In this document: positions 7,116-14,112 of the stretch, one piece after another
Layout: the number at the start of each line of letters is the position of its first letter
Position numbering within the stretch: the first letter of the stretch is position 1
Origin: Oscillospiraceae bacterium
GTDB lineage: Bacteria; Bacillota; Clostridia; Oscillospirales; CAG-272
DNA: 16,946 bases
Direction: 5' to 3'
NCBI GenBank assembly: GCA_009779295.1
Contig: WREN01000014.1
Span: 1-16,946 of the forward strand
Made by a program: the position numbers and the translations under genes
Notes under the pieces: generated by a model
The model's input: the letters and a program-made list of their open reading frames with translations, nothing else
What the model was told of the DNA's origin: nothing
Databases searched by the model: none

Positions 7116-7853
7116 CTAACAATACTTAATCTGTTCTTTATACTTCTCCATGATCTCGGCGTTATATGCGTCGCCGCCGTCGATGTTCGCGCTCATGAAG
7201 ATGGGCGGCTTGACCCCGCGCTCGATAAACAGCGCCGCCGCTTCCGCGCAAATGGCGTTGATAATCGCCGCGCCCGTGACAGTTGAAGTTGGCGAAACTT
7301 TGCCGGCGAAGCCCTCAATGTCAAGCGCGGAATCGCCGAAACAACCGCAGTTGTCGATGACAAGATCGCACACTTCGTAAAGCAGTTTGCCGCTTTCGTG
7401 GCGCGAATCCGAAGCGGACGAGTATTCAAGATTAGTGATACAAACGGTATTGATTTGTTTCTCTTTCGCCGCAATCGCCATCTCGACGGTCACGCCGTTG
7501 CGCCCCGAAACCGAGTGGATGAACAGCAAATCGCCTGCGCCGATGTCGGTGCTGTTGAGGACGATGCGCCCGTATGCGCTTTGACGCTCAAGCGCGGTAG
7601 TGAGTGTAATAGGCTCAACGTCGCAAGTCAGTCCCGGCGGAAGGATGGGGTTGATTATCGCTAACCCGCCCGTGCGGTAGAACGCTTCCTGCGCGAGGAT
7701 TCCGGCGTGCGTGCAGCCAAAGATGAAGATTTTCCCGCCGCGTATGGCGGTTTCGACGACAAGTTTCGCGGCGGCTTTGATGTTTTCCGACTGCTCCGCT
7801 TCGAGGCGGTTCAACAGCCCGATGAGGATTTGTATGTATTTTTGAGTGTACAT
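7116..7853 (-). CDS. SIS-domain protein of the UPF0309 family
   Basis: The 245-residue cytoplasmic protein matches the UPF0309 phosphosugar-binding group along its length: ENIKAAAKLV (23-32), FIFGCTHAGILAQEAFYRTGG (43-63), HSVSGRNGVTVEMA (113-126), ITNLEYSSASDSRHESGKLLY (139-159), VIDNCGCFGDSALDIEG (165-181), and FMSANIDGGDAYN (219-231). Family members are thought to act on amino-sugar phosphates, but the reaction is not established. The usual S-N-S-G is here S-V-S-G, and the first loop is GCTHAG. Its AAAGGAG site (7864-7870) overlaps the TPR gene's stop, placing ATG 7853 firmly. With the sugar kinase upstream it could act on the phosphorylated product. It is followed by the palindromic element and a diverged copy. 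Confidence 0.87.
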   Translation of the reverse strand: MYTQKYIQILIGLLNRLEAEQSENIKAAAKLVVETAIRGGKIFIFGCTHAGILAQEAFYRTGGLAIINPILPPGLTCDVEPITLTTALERQSAYGRIVLNSTDIGAGDLLFIHSVSGRNGVTVEMAIAAKEKQINTVCITNLEYSSASDSRHESGKLLYEVCDLVIDNCGCFGDSALDIEGFAGKVSPTSTVTGAAIINAICAEAAALFIERGVKPPIFMSANIDGGDAYNAEIMEKYKEQIKYC

Positions 7854-7867
7854 GGGTTAGGTCTCCT

Positions 7868-8932
7868 TTATTTAATTTTCATCAATTGGTCATAACTATA
7901 TTTGCGAATATCGTAAATATCTTTTGCGTATTTATAATTCGGATTGATTTCCATAACTTTGTCGCAATCCTTTATTGCTTTATCGAATTGCTCCAAAGCT
8001 TGGTAACATTTTGCGCGCCATAGGTAAAACCATTCATCCCAGCAATCGCTTAGTTTGAGTTCTATTGATTTGTCGTAATATCCGATCGCCTTGTCATATT
8101 CGCCCAATTTCGCATAAAGCCAGCCGAGATTGAATTGCATCCTTGCGAATTTATCGTTATTATTCTCATTTAATTCTGCGAATTTATTGTAAATCTCGGT
8201 TGATTTCTCGTATTGCCCAGATGTTAAATAACCGTAGGCGAGGCTCTCTTCATATTCCGGGTTAAGCTCTATCGCTTTCTCGAAATCCGCTTCCGCTTTA
8301 TCGTATTGTTTCATAGAGTTATAACATTGAGCGCGCTGGACATATAAATTTTCTTTTTCCTGCGTTGAATCAATCTCTATAGCTTTGTTGTAATCTTCTA
8401 CGGCTTTCTCGTGTTGATTCAATTGTGTATAGAGATTGGCGCGGTTGGTATATACCCAAGAATTATTCATATTACATTCCAACGCTTTTTCGTATTCAAG
8501 TAACGCGTTGTCGTACTGCTTTAGTTGCGTATAAATTTCCGCGCGGTTCATATAGTCACTAAATTCATTCGAATCACACATTAATTCCAATGCTTTGCAA
8601 TAATCTTCTTTCGCTTTGTCATGTTGTTTTAATTGCTGATATGTTCCGGCGCGATTACGGTATAAATACGCTTGCGTTGGATCAATTTCTATAGCTTTGT
8701 TGTAATCTTCAAGTGCCTTTTCGGGTTGGCGGTGACTGTAAAGAATGGCGCGAATATTATATGAATTTGCATTATTCGGATCAAGTTCTATTGCTTTGGT
8801 GAAATCCGAGATCGCATTGTCGGGTTGATTAGAAAACATGTACTTTTCACCTCGTTCGGCATACAACTCGGCATTGTCTGGCTCAAGTTCTATTGCCGCG
8901 GTGAGGTCTTCGATAGTTCTTGCGTTAAACAT
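7868..8932 (-). CDS. Tetratricopeptide repeat (TPR) protein
   Basis: Nearly the whole 354-residue protein is made of about nine to ten TPR units of roughly 34 residues, recognised by repeated [FY]xKAIELxP and Y.NRA.xYxQLKQ[YH]DKA blocks, for example 36-54, 70-88, 104-117, 138-153, 172-188, 208-224, 276-292 and 312-331. There is no signal peptide or membrane segment, so it is a cytoplasmic protein-interaction scaffold; no enzyme domain is fused to it. The frame extends to a TTG at 8938, but ATG 8932 sits 7 bases after AAAGGAG (8940-8946), which decides the start. It lies 23 bases after the DUF5615 gene and its ribosome site repeats that of the DUF433 gene. The gene is AT-rich and partly built of recent DNA duplications. 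Its partner is unknown. Confidence 0.93.
   Translation of the reverse strand: MFNARTIEDLTAAIELEPDNAELYAERGEKYMFSNQPDNAISDFTKAIELDPNNANSYNIRAILYSHRQPEKALEDYNKAIEIDPTQAYLYRNRAGTYQQLKQHDKAKEDYCKALELMCDSNEFSDYMNRAEIYTQLKQYDNALLEYEKALECNMNNSWVYTNRANLYTQLNQHEKAVEDYNKAIEIDSTQEKENLYVQRAQCYNSMKQYDKAEADFEKAIELNPEYEESLAYGYLTSGQYEKSTEIYNKFAELNENNNDKFARMQFNLGWLYAKLGEYDKAIGYYDKSIELKLSDCWDEWFYLWRAKCYQALEQFDKAIKDCDKVMEINPNYKYAKDIYDIRKYSYDQLMKIK
8361..8710. repeat. Internal direct repeat within the TPR gene
   Basis: Two 38-base stretches, 8361-8398 and 8673-8710, differ at only two positions and encode the same TPR helix (EDYNKAIEID-S/P-TQ). Conservation at the DNA level, not only in protein, suggests recent duplication or gene conversion between TPR units about 312 bases (about three units) apart. 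Confidence 0.85.
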
Positions 8933-8947
8933 AATCAAACTCCTTTA
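8930..8947 (-). repeat. Direct repeat copy A: SD and start of the TPR gene
   Basis: The 18 bases CATAATCAAACTCCTTTA (plus strand) are identical to 9543-9560. On the coding strand they contain AAAGGAG, a spacer and the ATG. Beyond them, both copies continue with similar A/T-rich sequence (TAATTTTATTA versus AAATTTTTTATTA). The pair bounds the DUF433/DUF5615 genes. Confidence 0.85.
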
Positions 8948-8955
8948 TAATTTTA

Positions 8956-9318
8956 TTACAACGGCAAAAGCCGAATCCTTGCTTTTTTCAAGTCTATTGA
9001 TAAAATCGCACCTTTTTTTAATTCATCCTCATTTCGGAATAAAGCTTTCACAATTAAATCCACAGCTTTATCCGCTTGAAGAATCGACGCCCGTATTTGC
9101 GCAACGCTTGGTTTCAATTCATGTGTAACCGATAATATTATGCTGAAATCTAAATCAAACGTCAAAACGATATAATCATTGTTACGCGCGTATTCCATAA
9201 TTTCAGAATCTGTAGCATTAGGCGCGCCGACCTCACACCATCGAACACATTCAACGCCATTTTCCGCCAAAAGAGTCGCATATTTGAACGGGATATTCAT
9301 ATCCAATAATAATTTCAT
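8956..9318 (-). CDS. DUF5615 (PIN-like) family protein, putative toxin
   Basis: From ATG 9318 the product is 120 residues. It matches DUF5615, a PIN-like (Mut7-C-related) family: MKLLLDMNIP (1-10) with Asp6 and Asn8, the V-x-W-x-E-V-G-x-P-x-A-T-D-S-E-I block (25-40) with Asp37 and Glu39, and VLTFDLDF (51-58) with Asp55 and Asp57. These acidic residues would form the metal-binding centre of a PIN ribonuclease. The family is often found beside DUF433 and is predicted to be the toxin of a type II toxin-antitoxin system. The frame is open 13 codons further upstream, but the ATG that overlaps the DUF433 stop as ATGA is preferred; those extra codons would lie inside DUF433. It is AT-rich. Toxic activity is inferred, not visible. 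Confidence 0.85.
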   Translation of the reverse strand: MKLLLDMNIPFKYATLLAENGVECVRWCEVGAPNATDSEIMEYARNNDYIVLTFDLDFSIILSVTHELKPSVAQIRASILQADKAVDLIVKALFRNEDELKKGAILSIDLKKARIRLLPL

Positions 9319-9545
9319 AAATGTGAAACCAATTCTTCTTTGGTTCCGACAGCCCAAGCGGCATACCGCAGAGCCTCCGCAATATCATCGCTTGTTAAAT
9401 GAGGATACTCCTCCAGCAACTCATCAATGTTTACGCCTTCGCTTATTTGTATAAGAATCATGCCGACTGTGATACGCGTTCCGGCAATACACGCCTTGCC
9501 GCCCATGATGTTTATATCGTGATTGATTCGGGTAAATTGTTCCAT
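9315..9545 (-). CDS. DUF433 family protein, putative antitoxin
   Basis: This 76-residue protein has the DUF433 hallmarks: GGKACIAGTRITVGMIL (15-31), ISEGVNIDELLEEYPHLTSDDI (33-54) and EALRYAAW (56-63). The fold is a small winged-helix-like DNA-binding domain, and the family is predicted to be the antitoxin partner of DUF5615 PIN-like proteins. ATG 9545 lies 7 bases after AAAGGAG, which is made by the last codons of the kinase gene; the longer start is a TTG at 9551 overlapping the kinase and is rejected. The stop overlaps the DUF5615 start as ATGA. No separate promoter for the pair is obvious, so it seems to ride on the kinase promoter, unusual for a self-regulating module. Confidence 0.87.
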   Translation of the reverse strand: MEQFTRINHDINIMGGKACIAGTRITVGMILIQISEGVNIDELLEEYPHLTSDDIAEALRYAAWAVGTKEELVSHL

Positions 9546-9560
9546 AATCAAACTCCTTTA
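9543..9560 (-). repeat. Direct repeat copy B: end of kinase gene, SD and start of DUF433
   Basis: These 18 bases are identical to 8930-8947 and hold the kinase stop TGA (9550-9548), the AAAGGAG site and the DUF433 ATG. Because copy B is coding for the kinase C-terminus (F-K-G-V), it is probably the original copy and A the derived one. Confidence 0.8.
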
Positions 9561-10489
9561 AAATTTTTTATTATTATATTTTTCGTCTCCACATTCAAAA
9601 TCCCGCGCTCAATCGCGTTCGTGACCGCGCCGCCCGCTACCGGTTCAAGCAGCGGCGTGATTATTTCAATGTCGGGGAAAACGCTGTGCAAAATCTGTGC
9701 AAATCTTTCCTTTATTATCGGGCTGGTTTTCCATGCCCCGCCATTCATCACCGCCGGCACCGACTGCGGAATCTCGTGCTGTTTATATAGCGCTATCGTC
9801 TGCAGCGCCAACTTCCCGCCCGCGTCTGCGACGATCTCAAGCGCGACCGGATCGCCCATATTGCAAGCGGTTTTGAGCTGGCGCGTGAAACCGGAAATCT
9901 TCATGTGCATCGGGATGTGACTAAATTCTCTGCCGTAAAAATATTTCGACGGCGAACTTGCCAATTCCAATAACAGGTCGGCAAGAACCGTTTGCCTGCC
10001 CCAGCCGCGTATGGATTGGATAGCGGCGCGTATAGCGTGCTCACCCATGTAATAGCCGCCGCCCTCGTCGCCGATGTACGCGCCCATTCCGCCCATAATG
10101 GCGCCGCGGCCTTCGGAAGGCTGCCATATAACGGAAACACCCGTTCCGCAGATAACGCTTACCCCGTCGAGTGAAAATTTCGCGCTCAGTAAGTTGAAAT
10201 ACTGTTCGCCGAATCTTTTAAATTGCGCGTTCGGGAGGTATTGTTTGAGACGTTTATCGATTTCCTCTCCTCCGGCGAGCATAACGCTGTAGGAAACGTC
10301 GATGGAAACGCCGGCTTCTCTTACCGCTTCACCGACGGACATATCGATATGATTCAATATATCTTCAGTTTTATAAAAATTCCCATTTATACCGCCGCCG
10401 GTTTTATATGAAAGGACGTTGAAATCGTCGTCAAACACAACGGCTTTAATTTTGGTTCCGCCGCCGTCGTAGGTTATGTAATATGCCAT
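9548..10489 (-). CDS. BadF/BadG/BcrA/BcrD-type ATPase, probable N-acetylglucosamine-kinase-like sugar kinase
   Basis: The 313-residue protein is an actin-fold kinase with the motifs of eukaryotic-type N-acetylglucosamine kinases: phosphate-1 loop YDGGGTKIKAVVFD (7-20), phosphate-2 VICGTGVSVI (112-121), IGDEGGGYYMGEHAI (139-153), MNGGAW (about 254-259) and adenosine-binding LEPVAGGAVTNAI near the C-terminus. Such enzymes phosphorylate N-acetyl-hexosamines with ATP in the cytoplasm. ATG 10489 follows an AGAGG site; a consensus promoter lies 37-65 bases upstream, so this is the first gene of the operon. Together with the SIS proteins it could phosphorylate an incoming amino sugar. BadF-family 2-hydroxyacyl-CoA dehydratase activators share the fold but carry cysteines for an iron-sulphur cluster, not seen here. 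Confidence 0.88.
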   Translation of the reverse strand: MAYYITYDGGGTKIKAVVFDDDFNVLSYKTGGGINGNFYKTEDILNHIDMSVGEAVREAGVSIDVSYSVMLAGGEEIDKRLKQYLPNAQFKRFGEQYFNLLSAKFSLDGVSVICGTGVSVIWQPSEGRGAIMGGMGAYIGDEGGGYYMGEHAIRAAIQSIRGWGRQTVLADLLLELASSPSKYFYGREFSHIPMHMKISGFTRQLKTACNMGDPVALEIVADAGGKLALQTIALYKQHEIPQSVPAVMNGGAWKTSPIIKERFAQILHSVFPDIEIITPLLEPVAGGAVTNAIERGILNVETKNIIIKNFKGV

Positions 10490-10525
10490 CTATGTTTACC
10501 TCTATGTGTTATTATTTTCACTTAC

Positions 10526-10554
10526 ATTATATAATATTACAGTAGATTTGTCAA
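10526..10554 (-). promoter_or_regulatory. Consensus sigma-A promoter of the sugar operon
   Basis: On the minus strand, perfect TTGACA (10554-10549) and perfect TATAAT (10531-10526) are separated by 17 bases. It lies between the stop of the LTA-synthase-like gene and the kinase start. No terminator precedes it, so read-through from the gene upstream could add to operon expression. Confidence 0.88.
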
Positions 10555-10561
10555 GTAATAA

Positions 10562-12370
10562 TCACGGCACCGAATATCCCCTACCCGCAATACGGTCATA
10601 AGTTATCATCGCGTGGCCGTCGATGAAATTTTCGATTTCGTCCGTGATATCCATTTCAAGCCGGACATTATAATGCGGCGAAACTTTGTAATAATTCTGC
10701 AAATACTGCATAAGCGGCGTTTGCGGCGCGCCGATAAGTGTTGCAAGCAGGTTGAGCAGGTTGTATGAGGCTATATCTCCGTTCATTCCGTTCGGTTGAA
10801 GCGCGAAATTCGAGTATATCAGATAAGGCGTAGATTGCGTGACAATGCGTTCGTCCGTCGTGAGATTGGCAGTACTCTCAACCAGACCGGATTGTACATA
10901 CGCCGCGTAATTCGCGCCTAAAGACGGCGCGTGGTCGCCGAAAAACACAAGAACCGTCGGCCGTTCGCGGGAATCGATATAGTCAGCGAGTTTTTTTAAA
11001 GCGCGGTCGGTGTCGATGACGCCTTGTGTATAACGTGTTAATAAGTTGAAGGTATCCGCGTCAAGGTTCGGGTTGCCGACCGATACCTCAATTTCTGAAT
11101 CGTCGAACTTGTTGTGAAACGGTTGGTGGTTCTCCATCGTGATACCGAACAAAACCTTCGGATGGTTGTTGATGTCAAGGAGATATTGGATATAGTCAAC
11201 GAACGATTCGTCAGAGATACTTCCGCCTTTGAGTTCCGGCTCGATTGATTCAATTGCTTCCAATTCGTCGTAAAAATATAGTTTGTCGAAGCCGAGATAG
11301 CCGAATTTCTGGCTGCGCATATAGAAACTCGAGATGTACGGGTGGAGCATGTACGTGGAATAGCCGAGGTTTTTATAAGGCGTGATATAACTCTCGAAGT
11401 CAGAATGGATATACTGGTAAGGCACGGTACCGCCGGGCAGCATATCTGTAGTCAATCCCGTGAGCAGTTCGAATTCGGGACGGACGGTTCCGCCGCCGAA
11501 CGCGGTCGTGAAAAAACGTCCGCTGTAACAATTGTTACGTTTAATAATCTCGTCGTAGTTCGCGAGCGGGTCGATCGAGAACGTTGTTCCCGGCAGATTC
11601 CGAACGTCCCAATAGCTTTCGGCTAAAACGATTATAATATCAGGGTACGCGAAATTCTCCGAAGCGGGTTTCGGTTGATATTTGCCGAGCAGCGCGTCTA
11701 TACCGGCTTTGGAATAGTTGTCAGGTTTATTGATATTTCCGCTGAGGATATTGATAACAGTCGCACCTATGAAGCCGTTCTGCGCGTAGTTCGATTGTTG
11801 CAATGCCATGTCTTCGAGAAATAAACCGCTGTTGTTCAATATCTTTTCAACGCGGTGGGGAGTGGCTACGGCGAAGAAAGTTATCGCGACAATCAAAATT
11901 GCGGCTGGGATTCTATAGTAATACTTGAGTGGGATCTTCACATGCGTGAACGCCGTAGCAACGATCAAAGCAGCGATGACAAGTATCAGGCAAACATACA
12001 ACAGCGGCGGCGGAGTCAGATACGTCACGAGTATGTGGACATTTGACGCCTGCTGTACGAAGTCCCACGGGTAGAAATAGTCGCCGGTTATCCCAAATTT
12101 GTAGAAGTTCGTGAGCGCAACCGCGCTTAGAAACGTTCCGTACATGAGCGACGCGATCCAGGCGCGTTTCACGAGCAGGAGCAATACGGCGTAAACGAGG
12201 TACATGATAGCTAAGTCGAAGAAAACGATTGAAACCTGCGTTGTTAAAAAAGAAAAGAAACGTTCTTTGTCCGCGAAATGGATGTATTCCAGTACCGCGA
12301 AACACGCGAACGGAAATAGTCCGGTAATAACATATCCTGTTATCATGATAAATTTTTTATTGATTTTCAT
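10562..12370 (-). CDS. LTA synthase family / sulfatase-fold membrane phosphoglycerol transferase
   Basis: The protein of 602 residues has about five membrane helices in the first 175 residues, then an extracellular alkaline-phosphatase-fold domain. Residues matching the LtaS active site, numbered from the chosen start, are Glu251 in VLAESYWD, nucleophile Thr295 in GGGTVRPEFELLTG, His415 in MENHQPF, and Asp479/His480 in FFGDHAPSLG. The family moves glycerophosphate from phosphatidylglycerol onto lipoteichoic acid or decorates other surface glycans. The frame opens at ATG 12382, but that codon has no ribosome site, whereas GGAGA (12380-12376) stands just before the ATG at 12370, so the shorter start is preferred. 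The gene is divergent from a Gfo/Idh gene and lies upstream of the sugar operon. Whether it makes true LTA or modifies another polymer is open. Confidence 0.9.
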   Translation of the reverse strand: MKINKKFIMITGYVITGLFPFACFAVLEYIHFADKERFFSFLTTQVSIVFFDLAIMYLVYAVLLLLVKRAWIASLMYGTFLSAVALTNFYKFGITGDYFYPWDFVQQASNVHILVTYLTPPPLLYVCLILVIAALIVATAFTHVKIPLKYYYRIPAAILIVAITFFAVATPHRVEKILNNSGLFLEDMALQQSNYAQNGFIGATVINILSGNINKPDNYSKAGIDALLGKYQPKPASENFAYPDIIIVLAESYWDVRNLPGTTFSIDPLANYDEIIKRNNCYSGRFFTTAFGGGTVRPEFELLTGLTTDMLPGGTVPYQYIHSDFESYITPYKNLGYSTYMLHPYISSFYMRSQKFGYLGFDKLYFYDELEAIESIEPELKGGSISDESFVDYIQYLLDINNHPKVLFGITMENHQPFHNKFDDSEIEVSVGNPNLDADTFNLLTRYTQGVIDTDRALKKLADYIDSRERPTVLVFFGDHAPSLGANYAAYVQSGLVESTANLTTDERIVTQSTPYLIYSNFALQPNGMNGDIASYNLLNLLATLIGAPQTPLMQYLQNYYKVSPHYNVRLEMDITDEIENFIDGHAMITYDRIAGRGYSVP

Positions 12371-12389
12371 AAGATTCTCCATAAAATGC

Positions 12390-12418
12390 TTGCTTTTATA
12401 CGGGAAAAAGTGTATAAT
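12390..12418 (+). promoter_or_regulatory. Sigma-A promoter of the Gfo/Idh/MocA gene
   Basis: TTGCTT (12390-12395), 17 bases, then perfect TATAAT (12413-12418). The expected start is about 25 bases before the oxidoreductase start codon, with an AAAGGTG ribosome site between. It lies just outside the start of the divergent LTA-synthase-like gene. Confidence 0.75.
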
Positions 12419-12450
12419 TAAGATAAAAAATAACGAAAGGTGTAATAAAA

Positions 12451-13575
12451 ATGAAAGAATTTAAACCTGTAAAGACCGCCGTTATAGGTTGCGGCGCAAT
12501 AAGCGGTACATATTTGAACAATTGCAAGAATCGACTTAAAATTTTTGATTTGGTGGGCTGTTCCGATATAAAACCGGAGCGGAGTTTGGCGAAAGCAAAT
12601 GAATTTGGCATCAAACAAATGACGAACGAGGAGATTTATAACGATCCAAACATCGAACTCGTCATCAATACCACGTTCCCGACCGCGCATTTTGAGATTT
12701 CCAAGAACGTGCTGCTCGCCGGCAAGAACGTCTACAGCGAGAAGATGATGGGAATTTCGTTCGCGGAAGGACTTGAACTTACGGCATTGGCGCAGAAGAA
12801 GGGATTGCTGTTCGGATGTGCGCCCGACACGTTTCTCGGTGCGGGATTGCAGACGGCGCGGTTCATTCTTGATTCGGGAATGATCGGCGAACCAATCGCG
12901 GCAAACGCATTGCTCGTGCGTTCGTACCACCACGAGCGGTTTTCGGCGAGCGATGAGAAATGCTTCGTTTACAGCGAGGGTGCGGGGATTATTTACGACG
13001 TCGGGTGTTATTATCTGACCGCTCTTGTGAATCTGTTGGGACCAATCAACCGTGTGAGCGGTTTCGCGACGATCAGAGGCGCAGACGACCGTGTGTATAT
13101 GAATCCCGACAACCCCGACTACGGCAAAGTCATGACAATAGATTCGACGAATATCACAGCCGGCGCGATGGAGTTTAAGAACGGTACGCTTTGTTCGATT
13201 TTAACTTCGTCGGAAGGCGCAGGCGTAACGACGCGTTTTGCAATCTTCGGTACCGAGGGGACGCTGGATTTAGGCGACCCGAATGAGTTCGGCAGTCCGG
13301 TAACCGTAAGGAGCAAATACGGCGCGGAGATAGTTATGCCGGTTGTGCACTCGTTCTCGGAGAACAGTTGGCGCTGCATAGGCGCGGCGGATCTCGCTTA
13401 CGCCCTGCGCAACGGTCGCAAACCGCGCGCTTCAGGTGAATCAGCATTGCATACACTTGAGGCGGCTTGGGGGATTGTCGATGGCGGCGTTTATTCAATG
13501 ACCACCACGTGCGAACGCGCCGAGCCGCTCAAAGCGGGATATGTGGAGTATCCTGAGATGGTGTTTGATATTTAA
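12451..13575 (+). CDS. Gfo/Idh/MocA family NAD(P)-dependent oxidoreductase
   Basis: This 374-residue cytoplasmic dehydrogenase oxidises or reduces a sugar, inositol or sugar derivative with NAD(P). The N-terminal Rossmann motif is AVIGCGAISGTYL (10-22), followed by CSDIKPER (37-44), NVYSEKMMGI (93-102, where most members have E-K-P), and the C-terminal-domain signature IYDVGCYYLTALVNLLGP (181-198), which in this family holds the active-site region. AAAGGTG stands 8 bases before ATG 12451. Its stop overlaps by 4 bp the stop of the convergent GNAT gene. It is a one-gene unit next to surface-polymer and sugar genes. The substrate is not predictable; the second Gfo/Idh gene at the right edge suggests several sugar oxidations in this locus. 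Confidence 0.93.
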   Translation: MKEFKPVKTAVIGCGAISGTYLNNCKNRLKIFDLVGCSDIKPERSLAKANEFGIKQMTNEEIYNDPNIELVINTTFPTAHFEISKNVLLAGKNVYSEKMMGISFAEGLELTALAQKKGLLFGCAPDTFLGAGLQTARFILDSGMIGEPIAANALLVRSYHHERFSASDEKCFVYSEGAGIIYDVGCYYLTALVNLLGPINRVSGFATIRGADDRVYMNPDNPDYGKVMTIDSTNITAGAMEFKNGTLCSILTSSEGAGVTTRFAIFGTEGTLDLGDPNEFGSPVTVRSKYGAEIVMPVVHSFSENSWRCIGAADLAYALRNGRKPRASGESALHTLEAAWGIVDGGVYSMTTTCERAEPLKAGYVEYPEMVFDI

Positions 13576-14108
13576 CTCTTCTTTATTATCTCATAAAAGT
13601 CGCAGTCCTGCCATTCCGATTTGCTTTGATAATATTCACAATGCTCTTTATGCTCAATAAATGTCATTCCCGCTTTTTGCAATACTCTGCCCGAAGCGGG
13701 ATTTTTGACGGAATGTTTCGCGGAAACTTTTTCAATCCCAACCTCCGCAAACATGAAACCGATGACCGCAATTGCCGCTTCCGTGGTGTAACCCTGCGAC
13801 CAGTAGTTCCGGTTCAAGTAATATGCGAGCACGCCGTTCTGTTCGGTTACACTAACAACCATTATCAAACCGATGATTTTTTCCTCCAACTGTATTCCCC
13901 AGTAATATATTTCATCGGATTTGTAATCTCCGGTAAAATAAGAAATGAACCCGCGGGTAAAGTCTACGCTTTCGTGTGGATCCCAATCCTCATATCGCAA
14001 GACTTCTGGGTCTCTCAAGAATTCGAACACCATTTTCGCGTCATCAGGGAGGAGTTTTCTTAACAATAGTCTTTCCGTTTTTATGGTTTGCGTTCCCTTG
14101 TGTGTCAT
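13572..14108 (-). CDS. GNAT-family N-acetyltransferase (RimJ/RimL-like)
   Basis: The protein has 178 residues with the RimJ/RimL-type layout: TERLLLRKLLPDDA near the start (11-24), the acetyl-CoA motif NYWSQGYTTEAAIAVIGFMF (101-120) and NPASGRVLQKAGM (136-148) near the end. Members acetylate ribosomal proteins, amino acids, polyamines or antibiotics; the substrate here is unknown. The frame extends upstream to a TTG at 14129 inside the [2Fe-2S] gene, but ATG 14108, four bases after that gene's stop, is the better start, although no strong ribosome site is seen and translation is probably coupled. It is the last gene of the cinA operon and overlaps the convergent oxidoreductase gene by 4 bp. 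Confidence 0.85.
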   Translation of the reverse strand: MTHKGTQTIKTERLLLRKLLPDDAKMVFEFLRDPEVLRYEDWDPHESVDFTRGFISYFTGDYKSDEIYYWGIQLEEKIIGLIMVVSVTEQNGVLAYYLNRNYWSQGYTTEAAIAVIGFMFAEVGIEKVSAKHSVKNPASGRVLQKAGMTFIEHKEHCEYYQSKSEWQDCDFYEIIKKS

Positions 14109-14112
14109 AGCA

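Noticed and set aside
12371..12382. A start of the LTA-synthase-like gene four codons upstream at ATG 12382.
   Set aside because: No ribosome site precedes it, and its second codon forms part of a GGAGA site spaced for the next ATG; the choice is probable, not certain.
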